This document shows positions 34,285-44,111 of a DNA stretch of 64,000 bases, one piece after another. Source of the stretch: JBKCUI01 sp052161605 (GTDB lineage Bacteria > Planctomycetota > Planctomycetia > Pirellulales > Pirellulaceae); NCBI GenBank assembly GCA_052161605.1, contig CP197409.1; one strand, written 5' to 3'. The translations under genes were made by a program, and so were the position numbers. The notes under the pieces were generated by a model. It saw only the letters and a list, made by a program, of their open reading frames with translations. It was not told the origin of the DNA and ran no database searches. How positions within the stretch are numbered: the stretch's first letter is position 1; the number at the start of each line of letters is the position of its first letter.

Positions 34285-36228
34285 ATGGAAAAACTGAAGA
34301 TGCACAGCCCTGATCTGACGCAAGAGAATATCGCAAAGCTTTTAGAGCTGTTTCCGAATTGTGTTACGGAAGCTAGGGCAGATGATGGATCTATTAAGAA
34401 GGCGATCGATTTTGACCTGTTGCGGCAGGAGTTGTCGGATTATCTAGTCGAGGGGCCGAGAGAGCGGTATCACCTGAACTGGCCAGGCAAGGGGGAGGCA
34501 TTGCTAGCTGCTAATGCGCCTATTGCAAAAACACTTAGGCCCTGCCGCGAGGAAAGTGTTGACTTTGACGTAACAAGAAACGTCTTCATCGAAGGGGACA
34601 ATCTCGAAGCGCTTAAGCTGTTGCAAGAAACCTATTTGAACAGAGTGAAGCTGATTTATATCGACCCTCCGTATAATACCGCAAACCAATTTTTATACGA
34701 TGACGATTTTGCTTTGGACAGTGAAACGTATTTTCGTCGTTCTATGCAAGTTGATTCAAATGGAAATAGGTTGGTTGCAAACTTCGAATCCAACGGTAGG
34801 AGACATTCAGACTGGCTGAGCTCTCTAAAGCCTCGATTGCGACTTGCACGTAACTTGCTTCGAGAGGATGGGGCTATCTTCATCTCAATTGATGACAATG
34901 AAGTTCATAATCTTATTCACATCTGCGATGAAGTGTTTGGAGAACACAATTTCCTTGGCCTGATTCCTGTTATAACGAACATGAAAGGACGTAATGACAA
35001 GGAGTTTCACGCACAAATTCACGAGTATCTTGTTGCTTACCAAAGAATGGCATTCTCTTGCAATGGTCTTTCTTTAAGTCCGGAAAAGCGAGCAGAATAC
35101 GATCAAGTAACTAACGATGGCAGGCGTTTTCAATGGCGGGATTTGCGAAAGAGAGGAGGTGCTGATACTCGGCGCGAACGTCCAAACCTTTATTACCCAA
35201 TCTTTATTGACCCTGAAACTGGGAGCGTTGCTCTTCGAGGCGACGGACGGCATGTAATTGAAACGTATCCTGTCAAATCAAACGGAGAGGACGGTCGTTG
35301 GAGGTGGGAGAAGGAAACGTTGCGAAAAAGATTGGCTATCGTGGCTGGTCGCCCAGTAAAGGGGAAGGACAAGTGGAATGTGTCGTATCGTGTTTTCATT
35401 GATGATCCTGAAATGGGTGAGCGGCGTGAGAAACCGAAGTCGGTTTGGATCGGCACCGAGTTTTCGACTGACGCCGGAACAAAAGCTGTGAATTCTTTGC
35501 TTCCAGGGGTCAATGCAAAGGAACTCACTCCCAAATCAGTTGGCTACTTGCGTAGAATCATTGAGTTGGCAACCGACAGATCTGACATTATCTTGGATTT
35601 TTACGCGGGTACTGGAACCACCGCTCACGCAATGTTCGATATCAATCAAGACGATGGCGATTCTCGCAGATTTGTTTTGGTTCAACTTGCGGAAGCGTGT
35701 GAGGAGGGGAGTGATGCCTTAAAAGCTGGGTTTAAGTCAATAGCTGAGATCGCTAAGGAACGCATCCGCCGTGCGGGCAAAAGGATCAGGGAAAATGCTT
35801 GTCTTCAAGGTTTAAGCGTTGACGTGGGATTCCGTGTACTAAAAATTGACACATCCAACATGAAGGATGTCTACTACAAACCCGACGTTCTGCAGAAGGA
35901 CGATCTATTCGCTCATATCGACAATATCAAAGGAGACAGGTCTCCAGAGGATCTCCTCTTCCAAGTCCTCCTCGACTGGGGCGTGGATCTAAGCCTCCCA
36001 ATCAGCAAAGAGAATATCGAAGGCAAGACAGTATTCTTCGTCGACCAAAACGCTCTCGCTGCCTGCTTCGATACCGGTATCACCGAGGAGATGGTCAAGA
36101 AACTCGCTACCCGCAAGCCGCTTCGCGTTGTCTTCCGAGACTCCGGATTCAGCAGCGATGCAGTGAAGATCAATGTCGAGCAGATCTTCAAGCTCCTATC
36201 CCCTGACACCGAGGTGAAGGTGATATGA
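34285..36228 (+). CDS. mod: Type III restriction-modification DNA methyltransferase (Mod)
   Basis: The 647-aa protein is a beta-class adenine-N6 methyltransferase: catalytic DPPYNT at 127-132 (IYIDPPYNTAN) precedes the AdoMet loop DFYAGTGTT (about 439-447). The target-recognition domain lies between them (about 200-400), as in type III Mod proteins. An N-terminal 90-residue arm resembles other Mod subunits. It sets the recognition sequence for both methylation and cutting with the Res subunit 1.5 kb downstream. The target cannot be predicted. Its stop overlaps the DUF1016 start in an ATGA. Confidence 0.92.
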   Translation: MEKLKMHSPDLTQENIAKLLELFPNCVTEARADDGSIKKAIDFDLLRQELSDYLVEGPRERYHLNWPGKGEALLAANAPIAKTLRPCREESVDFDVTRNVFIEGDNLEALKLLQETYLNRVKLIYIDPPYNTANQFLYDDDFALDSETYFRRSMQVDSNGNRLVANFESNGRRHSDWLSSLKPRLRLARNLLREDGAIFISIDDNEVHNLIHICDEVFGEHNFLGLIPVITNMKGRNDKEFHAQIHEYLVAYQRMAFSCNGLSLSPEKRAEYDQVTNDGRRFQWRDLRKRGGADTRRERPNLYYPIFIDPETGSVALRGDGRHVIETYPVKSNGEDGRWRWEKETLRKRLAIVAGRPVKGKDKWNVSYRVFIDDPEMGERREKPKSVWIGTEFSTDAGTKAVNSLLPGVNAKELTPKSVGYLRRIIELATDRSDIILDFYAGTGTTAHAMFDINQDDGDSRRFVLVQLAEACEEGSDALKAGFKSIAEIAKERIRRAGKRIRENACLQGLSVDVGFRVLKIDTSNMKDVYYKPDVLQKDDLFAHIDNIKGDRSPEDLLFQVLLDWGVDLSLPISKENIEGKTVFFVDQNALAACFDTGITEEMVKKLATRKPLRVVFRDSGFSSDAVKINVEQIFKLLSPDTEVKVI

Positions 36229-37445
36229 CAAATGGGAAGGACGAAGGCGGAAGGATGAAGGGTGAAAAGGGACTTATGCAGCCTAGCCTGGAAGGACTTT
36301 TTCAACGTGTGGTTGCCATTCTGGATCAGGCCCGAAGCAATGTCGCTCGCTCAGTAAATACCAATATGGTGCTGGCTTACTGGCTAATTGGTCATGAGAT
36401 CGTGCAAGAACTGCAAGGCGGCCAGGAGCGAGCGGAATACGGGAAACAGGTTATTGAAAACTTGTCTGCTCGACTGACCGAAAGGTATGGCCGAGGTTTC
36501 TCAACGACCAATCTTTGGTATTTTCGGCAGTTTTTTCAGGTGTATTCGTCCCGCATGGAGATTCTCCACCCGCCGGGTGGAGAATCTGGAACGGGCGACA
36601 TTCTCCACATGACGGGTGGAGAATTGATTTCTACGATAGAAAGTCGCCCGTCGGGTGAGCAGTCCCAGCACCCATTCTCGCCACTGCTCTCTTGGTCACA
36701 TTACCGCGCACTAATGCGTGTGCAGGATACAGAGGCCCGAGATTTCTATGAACGTGAGGCCGCCGAATGCGGTTGGACCAAATCGCAACTCGAAAGGCAG
36801 ATTCAATCGTCGTACTTCCAAAGAATCATCGCTAATCGCGGCAAGGCTGGCTTGGTAGCGAACGACCGGGAACGTCTGCCTGGGGAGCCTTCACCTGCCG
36901 AATCAATCCTCAAGACTCCCTTCGTTCTCGAGTTTTTGGGGCTCCCCGATTCACCGAGCTTGCATGAGAGTGATCTGGAGCAAGCAATTATCGACAACCT
37001 GCAATCGTTCCTTCTGGAACTTGGAAAAGGGTTCTGCTTTGTTGCTCGTCAAAAGCATATCCGTTTCGACGACGATGACTTTTATATCGACCTTGTCTTT
37101 TACAACTATATCCTCAAGTGCTTCCTGTTGATCGACCTGAAGATTGGAAAACTCACGCACCGTGATATTGGCCAGATGGACGGATACGTGCGTGCATTCG
37201 AGGATCGATACAAGGTCCTAGGCGATAATCCCACCATCGGCTTAATCCTTTGCTCGGATAAATCCGAGGCGGTAGCTAAGTACTCGATCCTGAGTGAGGC
37301 GAAACAAGTATTTGCATCCAAGTATGTTCAATTTCTTCCAACTGAGGAGGAGCTAAAGCTCGAACTCCAGCGGGAACGAAAGCTCATTGAATCAGCATTG
37401 GAGGAACGCAGGGAGAGGCATTCTACGGAGTCTGAGAATGAGTAG
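36225..37445 (+). CDS. DUF1016 (YhcG-type) PDDEXK nuclease family protein
   Basis: The 406-aa protein has a DUF1016 N-terminal domain (about 20-105: QARSNVARSVNTNMVLAYWL, YGRGFSTTNLWYFRQFF) and the C-terminal PD-(D/E)XK-type domain (about 225-380: VLEFLGLPDS, IRFDDDDFYIDLVFYN, LIDLKIGKLTHRDIGQMDGYV). A 40-residue insert (about 110-150) is encoded by nested palindromes and interrupts the two domains without changing frame. YhcG-like proteins often accompany type I and III restriction systems. The start overlaps mod, and the stop is overlapped by the next gene. Confidence 0.88.
   Translation: MTNGKDEGGRMKGEKGLMQPSLEGLFQRVVAILDQARSNVARSVNTNMVLAYWLIGHEIVQELQGGQERAEYGKQVIENLSARLTERYGRGFSTTNLWYFRQFFQVYSSRMEILHPPGGESGTGDILHMTGGELISTIESRPSGEQSQHPFSPLLSWSHYRALMRVQDTEARDFYEREAAECGWTKSQLERQIQSSYFQRIIANRGKAGLVANDRERLPGEPSPAESILKTPFVLEFLGLPDSPSLHESDLEQAIIDNLQSFLLELGKGFCFVARQKHIRFDDDDFYIDLVFYNYILKCFLLIDLKIGKLTHRDIGQMDGYVRAFEDRYKVLGDNPTIGLILCSDKSEAVAKYSILSEAKQVFASKYVQFLPTEEELKLELQRERKLIESALEERRERHSTESENE
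36559..36660. repeat. Nested palindromic element inside the DUF1016 gene
   Basis: AGATTCTCCACCCG-C-CGGGTGGAGAATCT (36559-36587) is a 29-bp palindrome, followed by a second ATTCTCCAC/GTGGAGAAT pair and a GGGCGAC/GTCGCCC outer pair (to about 36655). It encodes an in-frame Gly/Ser/Pro-rich linker. The arrangement looks like a REP/BIME-type mobile hairpin tolerated in an interdomain loop. Confidence 0.65.
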
Positions 37446-37704
37446 TTTGCGAGAACAGCCGTCAGAGGGAGAACTGATCTTCTACCAAACTCCAGAAGGC
37501 AACGTCCGTGTCGAAGTGCTCTATGAGATGGAGACGTTTTGGCTTAACCAGAAGCGGATCGCAGAGCTTTTTGGGGTCCGTGTTCGCACCATCAGTGAGC
37601 ACCTTTCGAACATTTACGAGGCCGGAGAGCTCAATCGGGAGGCAACTATCCGGAAAATCCGGAGAGTTCAAATGGAAGAAAATCAAGAGGTTCGAAAGGC
37701 ATGA
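37438..37704 (+). CDS. Truncated RhuM-family protein
   Basis: From the ATG at 37438 (overlapping the DUF1016 stop) the product is 88 aa. It matches only the N-terminal part of RhuM/virulence-type proteins: ELIFYQTPEGNVRVEVLYEM, FWLNQKRIAELFGV, TISEHLSNIYEAGEL. The family is normally over 300 aa. It stops at a TGA inside ATGA, which is also the start of the Res gene. It may be a degraded cargo gene kept for translational coupling, or a small DNA-binding domain used alone. No frame continues the family downstream. Confidence 0.75.
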   Translation: MSSLREQPSEGELIFYQTPEGNVRVEVLYEMETFWLNQKRIAELFGVRVRTISEHLSNIYEAGELNREATIRKIRRVQMEENQEVRKA

Positions 37705-40700
37705 AGCTGCAATTTAAGAAACAGACCTACCAAGCCGCATCCGTCGAAGCAGTCGTCGATTGCTTTCAAGGCCAGCCGAAATCAACAGGAGTCAAATACC
37801 GAGTTGATCCAGGTCGTGCAAAGGAGCCGCAGCAATCATTGCCAAATTTTGATGAAGTCAGTGGCTTCAAGAACTCATCCATTGCGATACCCCTCTCTCG
37901 AGTACTTGAGAATGTCCAATCGGTGCAGCGTCGGCAAAATCTCCCGATGTCAACTAAACTGGTTAGCTCCAGCGTCTGCCCGATCAACTTGGACATTGAG
38001 ATGGAGACCGGTACGGGTAAAACGTACTGCTACATCAAGACGATGTTCGAACTCCATCAGCAGTATGGTTGGAGCAAGTTTATCGTGGTGGTTCCAAGTA
38101 TTGCTATTCGTGAAGGAGTGAAAAAATCCTTTCAGATCACCGCCGACCATTTCTTGGAGGAGTACGGCAAGCGAGTTCGTGTATTCATCTATAACTCTAA
38201 GAGCTTACACGAGATCGAGAGCTTCTCATCCGATGCAGGTATCAACGTGATGATCATCAACGTTCAAGCCTTCAATGCAACAGGAAAGGATGCAAGACGT
38301 ATCTACGAGGAGCTCGATGACTTCCAATCTCGAAAGCCCATCGATGTCATCCAGGCAAATCATCCGATCCTGATTCTGGATGAACCCCAAAAGATGGAAG
38401 GGAAGAAGACAGTTGATTCCCTAGCCAAGTTTAATCCTTTGATGATCCTTCGTTACTCGGCAACCCACAAAACGGAACACAACAAGATCTACCGCCTGGA
38501 TGCGTTGGATGCCTACAACCAAAAGCTGGTAAAAAAGATCGCAGTCAGGGGGATTACGGTCAAAGGACTAACGGGAACCAACGCGTATCTCTACGTGGGT
38601 GGTATCCAGGTTTCTACTACCAAGCCACCTATGGCCAAAGTCGAACTGGAGATCAAACAAACAAGCGGCATCAAACGAGTCCACCGAAACCTTTCACGAA
38701 ACGACAACCTCTACGACCTCTCGGGAGGCTTGGAACAGTACAAAGGTTTCGTGATCTCAGATATTGACGCTACGAAGGACACCGTGAGCTTCTCAAACGG
38801 TGTAGAGCTTCAAGCAGGGGAGGCAACAGGGGACGTAAACGAATCGGCCCTACGGAGAATCCAGATTCGCGAGGCCATTCGAGCCCACTTTGAAAAGGAG
38901 CAGATTCTCTTCGGTCAGGGGATCAAGGTTCTTACCTTGTTCTTCATCGACGAGGTCGCCAAATACCGTCAGTACGATGAGAACGGCGAGAAGGCTGGCG
39001 AGTACGCTCAAATGTTTGAGGAGGAGTACCAGAGCCAATTGCAGGAAGTCCTGACGATGTTTGGCGACGAGTACGACCGATACCTACAGGGGATCCCAGT
39101 TAGTAAGACACACAACGGCTATTTCTCCATCGATAAAAAGACCAATCGGCTCGTCGATCCGGACTTCAAAAAGACCGGAGAAACGAAGGGGGAAACAGAC
39201 GATGTAGACGCCTACGATTTGATTCTCAAGGACAAAGAGCGACTTCTCTCGTTCGAAGAGCCAACGAGGTTCATCTTTTCGCACTCCGCTCTGCGTGAGG
39301 GTTGGGACAATCCCAACGTATTTGTCATCTGTACCTTAAAACACAGTGACAACACCGTATCTCGTAGGCAAGAAGTGGGGCGTGGAATGCGACTCGCGGT
39401 AAATCGTCATGGAATCCGCATGGACGATCCCGCTACGGTCCATCAAACCAACGTGCTGACGGTTGTCGCCAGCGAGAGTTATCGCGATTTCGTGAGCGCA
39501 TTGCAGCGTGACATAAGCGACTCTCTCTCAGCCCGTCCAAGATTTGCGACCAAGGAGTTCTTCACCGGCAAGGTTCTTAAAACGCCGGAAGGGGACATCC
39601 CCGTTACACCTCAAATCGCAAACCAGATATACCGCTATCTTGCGAAAAACGACTACACGGATGAAAGCGATCGAATAACTCAAGCGTATCATGATGCAAA
39701 AAAGTCAGAGACCTTAGTGCCTCTACCAGAGGAGCTTGCTCCATTTGCGGAGCAAGTCTTTCAACTAGTCGATAGCGTCTTTAGTGACGCTCAAGTTCCC
39801 GAGATAGAAGACGATCGAAAGCTAAAATCCAATCCGCTCAGCTCGAATTTCCACAAGAAGGAGTTTCAGGAGCTTTGGAACCGAATCAATAGGAAAGCGG
39901 TCTATTCGGTTCACTTCGACACCCAGGAGCTTATCCAAAAGTGCATTCGAGTACTCGATCGAGACCTCAATGTATCCCAGCTAATGTACACAGTTCATCG
40001 AGGTGAGCAAAAAGATGCTTCCACCTACGATGAAATCAAGCAGGGGGAGGCATTCGTCCTTAAAGAGACCGACACAGAATCCGAGAAAGTTTCGATACAC
40101 TCAGCGGTCGAATACGATTTAGTCGGCAAGATTTCCCAGGATACTCAGTTAACGCGGCGAACCATTGCCGCAATCCTACAGGGCATTAGCCAACCTGCCT
40201 TCGGTCAATACCGGATGAATCCAGAGGATTTCCTCTCCAAAGCGACGATACTCATCAATGAACAAAAGGCGACTGTCATCGTCGAGCACTTGGCCTATGA
40301 CATGGTAGATGAACGCTACGACAGCGATATCTTCACCCGTGAAAAGCCGAAAGCGGATTTCAGTAAAGCTCTCCCCGTCAACCGCCACGTCTACGAGTAC
40401 ATTTTTACAGACTCCAAGAACGAGCGTGATTTCGTTCACGAGTTAGACACGAGCATAGAGGTCGTCGTCTACGCTAAGCTCCCCAAGAGCTTTCACATCC
40501 CAACACCCGTCGGCAACTACAACCCCGACTGGGCGATAGCCTTCCAAGAAGGCACTGTAAAACACGTCTACTTCATCGCCGAAACGAAAGGTTCGATGTC
40601 ATCCATGGAACTTAGAAAAATCGAAGAGTGCAAAATCGACTGCGCTCGCAAGTTCTTCAGCAAGATCACTTCGGACCAGGTCAAGTACGATGTCGTGAAC

Positions 40701-40733
40701 AACTACGGTAAGTTGATGGAGCTCGTAAAATGA
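37701..40733 (+). CDS. res: Type III restriction endonuclease subunit (Res)
   Basis: The 1010-aa protein begins with the conserved MKLQFKKQTYQAASVEAVVD and has SF2 motifs METGTGKTY (101-109), LILDEPQKM (DEPQ), LRYSATHK, SALREGWDNPNVF and EVGRGMRLAVN. The C-terminal PD-(D/E)XK nuclease is present with NPDWAIAF and YFIAETKGS. It cuts DNA after meeting of two translocating complexes and needs Mod. Size and motifs are complete, so the system appears intact. It overlaps the RhuM fragment and the SIR2 gene by 4 bp each. Confidence 0.94.
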   Translation: MKLQFKKQTYQAASVEAVVDCFQGQPKSTGVKYRVDPGRAKEPQQSLPNFDEVSGFKNSSIAIPLSRVLENVQSVQRRQNLPMSTKLVSSSVCPINLDIEMETGTGKTYCYIKTMFELHQQYGWSKFIVVVPSIAIREGVKKSFQITADHFLEEYGKRVRVFIYNSKSLHEIESFSSDAGINVMIINVQAFNATGKDARRIYEELDDFQSRKPIDVIQANHPILILDEPQKMEGKKTVDSLAKFNPLMILRYSATHKTEHNKIYRLDALDAYNQKLVKKIAVRGITVKGLTGTNAYLYVGGIQVSTTKPPMAKVELEIKQTSGIKRVHRNLSRNDNLYDLSGGLEQYKGFVISDIDATKDTVSFSNGVELQAGEATGDVNESALRRIQIREAIRAHFEKEQILFGQGIKVLTLFFIDEVAKYRQYDENGEKAGEYAQMFEEEYQSQLQEVLTMFGDEYDRYLQGIPVSKTHNGYFSIDKKTNRLVDPDFKKTGETKGETDDVDAYDLILKDKERLLSFEEPTRFIFSHSALREGWDNPNVFVICTLKHSDNTVSRRQEVGRGMRLAVNRHGIRMDDPATVHQTNVLTVVASESYRDFVSALQRDISDSLSARPRFATKEFFTGKVLKTPEGDIPVTPQIANQIYRYLAKNDYTDESDRITQAYHDAKKSETLVPLPEELAPFAEQVFQLVDSVFSDAQVPEIEDDRKLKSNPLSSNFHKKEFQELWNRINRKAVYSVHFDTQELIQKCIRVLDRDLNVSQLMYTVHRGEQKDASTYDEIKQGEAFVLKETDTESEKVSIHSAVEYDLVGKISQDTQLTRRTIAAILQGISQPAFGQYRMNPEDFLSKATILINEQKATVIVEHLAYDMVDERYDSDIFTREKPKADFSKALPVNRHVYEYIFTDSKNERDFVHELDTSIEVVVYAKLPKSFHIPTPVGNYNPDWAIAFQEGTVKHVYFIAETKGSMSSMELRKIEECKIDCARKFFSKITSDQVKYDVVNNYGKLMELVK

Positions 40734-42055
40734 CCAATGCAAACAGCATGGAACCGGCGAGGGATAAGCAGGTTCATCGCTTCAAATTTTTGAAAGGCGC
40801 TGAAGATATCTTTTCGAGCGTTACAGACTTTGATTGGAACCAATCAGCCGCGAAGACTCGGGATTTTCTTGGCGATGCGATGAATGCGAGGAATCTATCT
40901 TTCTTGCTCGGCTCAGGCTGCTCGTCGTTCAGGCTCGATGATAAGGAAGTTGGCATACCAACAATGGCTCCTTTGGCAACAGAGTTCTTGCAACTACAGG
41001 ACGAAGAATTGCATGCAACCCTACCAACAAAAAAAGAAGCAGAGGCGATTAATGTAGCACTCGGTATCGATATAACCGATAAACAATATTCAAAGAATCT
41101 TGAGCGGCTTATGGAGGTTTTGTTTACCGCTCAATACCTACTCAAGCAAAGCTCAAGCGCGAGCTTGCTAGCTTGCACCACGACAATAGATAAGCTGATT
41201 GACAAAATTGCGGCGTTCATTCGCGGTAAATGTACCACAGGAACATCTGTCGACGAGTCAAATCCAGTTGCGTCTCTGTACCAAGCGTTCTACCGCAGGC
41301 TTATCTTCCGAGACCGAAATCTGCCTCAACCATGGGTCTTTACGACCAACTACGATCTTTTCAACGAGGTCGCGCTCGATCGTCTAGGAACCCCGTACTG
41401 CAACGGCTTCTCGGGAACGGTTGAACGTAGGTTTAACCCCGCGGTCTATCGCTATTCACTTGCTGAGCAGCTCGATATTTCGAACCGGAAATGGACATCG
41501 GTCGATGGATACATCTATCTGTGCAAGCTACATGGATCTATCAATTGGGTCGAAGAGGGAAAGGGACTGTTTCCAATTCGTGAAGTAACGATCAAGGATT
41601 CTTCTACTTCTAGGGTTATGATCTACCCAACGCCTACCAAACAGAACGCAAGCTTTGGCGCTCCGTATTCTGATCTTTTCCGAGAGTTCCAATCACGAGT
41701 CGTGCGTGAACAAAGTGTATTGGTTGTCCTTGGTTATAGCTTCGGTGATGAGCATATAAACAACCTAATCTTTCAGGCATTGACCGTACCGACTTTTCGG
41801 TTGGTGGCCTTTGTCGATACGGACATCGAAGGTGTCGTGCAAAAATTAAAACAGCTGCGCGACCCGCGAATATGGTTGATCGGCGGAAGTGGTCCAGATA
41901 GCACTAGAAAAGCACATTACTTCAACACATTCGTAGAGTCCTTCATGCCAGAACCGCCAGGCAGCCGTGTTGAACAAGCCGTTGAACGCGTGGTTGCAGA
42001 ACTCCTGAGCCGAACAGCGGCAGCCGGTGCAGCGGGAGACAGCCGTGAAAAGTGA
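40730..42055 (+). CDS. SIR2-domain defence protein (NADase type), Nezha component
   Basis: The 441-aa protein carries a SIR2-like domain: FLLGSGCSSF (58-67) for the NAD-binding loop, FTTNYDLFNE with the conserved Asn/Asp, KLHGSINW with the likely catalytic His, and LGYSFGDEHIN near the end. Bacterial SIR2 defence proteins deplete NAD+ to stop phage growth. The next gene encodes HerA, and SIR2 plus HerA form the known Nezha system. It overlaps the Res stop in an ATGA, so it is part of the same transcript. Confidence 0.9.
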   Translation: MTNANSMEPARDKQVHRFKFLKGAEDIFSSVTDFDWNQSAAKTRDFLGDAMNARNLSFLLGSGCSSFRLDDKEVGIPTMAPLATEFLQLQDEELHATLPTKKEAEAINVALGIDITDKQYSKNLERLMEVLFTAQYLLKQSSSASLLACTTTIDKLIDKIAAFIRGKCTTGTSVDESNPVASLYQAFYRRLIFRDRNLPQPWVFTTNYDLFNEVALDRLGTPYCNGFSGTVERRFNPAVYRYSLAEQLDISNRKWTSVDGYIYLCKLHGSINWVEEGKGLFPIREVTIKDSSTSRVMIYPTPTKQNASFGAPYSDLFREFQSRVVREQSVLVVLGYSFGDEHINNLIFQALTVPTFRLVAFVDTDIEGVVQKLKQLRDPRIWLIGGSGPDSTRKAHYFNTFVESFMPEPPGSRVEQAVERVVAELLSRTAAAGAAGDSREK

Positions 42056-43997
42056 TGACAGTCGTCGAGCCATTGGAAAGTTAATCTCAGTGGCGGCTGA
42101 TAAATTCGTTGTCGAGCTACACCGAGGAACGGAGAATTTTACCGTTGTTGGTTTCGATGATGTTCATTATGTCGCAAGGCTAGGTTCCTTTGTGATCCTA
42201 CCGATTCCCGCAGCTTATGTTGTTGCCGAAATCGTCGGATTGAGAGACAAAGATGCCGTTTCAATGAGACATGCAGACATTGCGGGCGCAGAACTTGAGA
42301 AGGCGACCGCTGCCAAGTATCTGGACCTGGTCCCGCTCGGAACGTTGCCTTTGGAGGACAATAAAGAGTTTTCTTTCGGCGTCTCCGTGTTTCCGTCTCT
42401 CTACGCCGACGCTTTATATGTTCTTGATTCGGAGCTGGATCGCATCTTTGATGTGGCTCAGGCCGTTGAAGGATCAACGTCAGCCGTTAACCCTAACGCT
42501 ACACGGTACAAAGCACTCACAATCGGCAAGTCGGTGATTTTCCAAGATTATGATGTAAAATTTCGAGTGGACTCGTTTTTCGGAGGCCACTCCGCAATAC
42601 TAGGAAACACAGGCAGTGGCAAGTCTTGCACTGTCGCTACGATTCTTCAGTCGCTGTTTAACAAGTCAGACGAACATATCGCAAGGGGAGCAACCTTTGT
42701 CGTTTTGGATGTAAACGGAGAATACACGCAAGCTTTTTCCCAGCTACCCAATGAGATTCGTCAGACCCATTTTTATGTCAGCGGCAGTAACAATGCGGAG
42801 ATACGTGAACGACCAAAGACAAGTCATTCTTTCTGGCTGCCTCACTGGTTTATGTCCGTCGAAGAGTGGGAGTTGCTACTTCGAGCCAGTGAAAGAACTC
42901 AACAGCCAGTTCTTCGAACCGCACTCGGGATGACATCACTTTTTGCCACGGACGACGATGGTTCACTTACAGAACTAAAGGATCATATACTTGCTTCATG
43001 TTTTCGTTGCATTTTGCAAAGTGATGCAAACTCCGCTGCAAAGGCGAATCGGATCAGTTCGCTCTCTGCTTCGTATCCGACCGCGAAGCTCAATAACCGC
43101 ACCCTCGGCTCACTTTTAGCGGTGGATTACGGTGATTTTACACAGATTGATCGGCTCAACACGCTTTTAAGTGGGTGCATACGTGATAATGTTTCTATAC
43201 CTGGCTACTCCTACAAAGCATTTGCCTTTGAAATGCTGGGTGAGGCTTTGGAGCTCGCCTTGCTGTACGAGGAGTCGCATGGCAACAAGCAGATACGCGA
43301 CTACTGCGCGCAGATGATCACGCGATACAAATGGATTAAGGATCGAGAGGAATTTGCTTTTCTGCGTCATTCTCCAGACGAAATGGCTGTACATCAGTGT
43401 AGGCAGGAAGATTTTGTTGATTGCCTGATCGGAAAAAGACAGGTACAAAAGGACGATTTGCGTCAGTCACAGTTGATTATTCTCGACATGAACGATGCCG
43501 TTGATGAGGTAGTGGAAGTTGCATCCGCCGTAATTGCAAGGCTCGTTTTCGAGAGGTTACGAAGGTGCGAACCTCGCAATAGTTATCCTGTACATGTAAT
43601 TTTGGAAGAAGCACATCGATATGTTTCTGAACGCAAATCGGGCTTCGCAATGGATGCAAGCCGGGTTTTTGAACGCATAGCTAAAGAGGGGCGAAAGTAT
43701 GGTATGTTCCTTATCGTTGCGTCTCAGCGCCCTAGCGAATTGTCATCTACAGTTCTTTCGCAGTGTTCGAACTTCGTTGTGCACAGGATCCAGAATCCTG
43801 ACGATTTAACTCACATCCGGCAGATGACGCCGTTCATTTCAGACAGTGTACTTAGGCGGCTTCCGTCACTTCCGAAGCAGCACGCCCTTGTATTTGGCTC
43901 CGCCGTGAACCTTCCAACAACTTTTCGCGTTCGCGATGTTTCACCACGCCCCAAGAGCGATGACGCGCGAATTCGTGATCTTTGGTTTAGGGACTAG
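42045..43997 (+). CDS. herA: HerA-type ATPase, partner of SIR2 (Nezha)
   Basis: I prefer the GTG at 42045, with a GGGAG site 7 bp upstream and an 11-bp overlap with SIR2; a GTG at 42027 would add six residues. The product has about 650 aa: an N-terminal HAS-barrel-like region (VAARLGSFVILPIP), Walker A GNTGSGKSCT, Walker B HVILEEAHRYV, sensor LIVASQRPSELS and the Arg-finger region NFVVHRIQNPDD. In Nezha, a HerA hexamer scaffolds SIR2 and activates its NADase. HerA is also known from other DNA-processing pairs, but the SIR2 neighbour decides the assignment. Confidence 0.9.
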   Translation: MKSDDSRRAIGKLISVAADKFVVELHRGTENFTVVGFDDVHYVARLGSFVILPIPAAYVVAEIVGLRDKDAVSMRHADIAGAELEKATAAKYLDLVPLGTLPLEDNKEFSFGVSVFPSLYADALYVLDSELDRIFDVAQAVEGSTSAVNPNATRYKALTIGKSVIFQDYDVKFRVDSFFGGHSAILGNTGSGKSCTVATILQSLFNKSDEHIARGATFVVLDVNGEYTQAFSQLPNEIRQTHFYVSGSNNAEIRERPKTSHSFWLPHWFMSVEEWELLLRASERTQQPVLRTALGMTSLFATDDDGSLTELKDHILASCFRCILQSDANSAAKANRISSLSASYPTAKLNNRTLGSLLAVDYGDFTQIDRLNTLLSGCIRDNVSIPGYSYKAFAFEMLGEALELALLYEESHGNKQIRDYCAQMITRYKWIKDREEFAFLRHSPDEMAVHQCRQEDFVDCLIGKRQVQKDDLRQSQLIILDMNDAVDEVVEVASAVIARLVFERLRRCEPRNSYPVHVILEEAHRYVSERKSGFAMDASRVFERIAKEGRKYGMFLIVASQRPSELSSTVLSQCSNFVVHRIQNPDDLTHIRQMTPFISDSVLRRLPSLPKQHALVFGSAVNLPTTFRVRDVSPRPKSDDARIRDLWFRD

Positions 43998-44111
43998 GAA
44001 CACGGCTAGCTCAATTTGCTTGCTATGATTGGCAAGCCCGCAATGATGCCAAGCACAATGACTTTGTAGCAGTGGAAAAGGAGGGGGAGGGAAGATTGCA
44101 TATGTGTTGGG

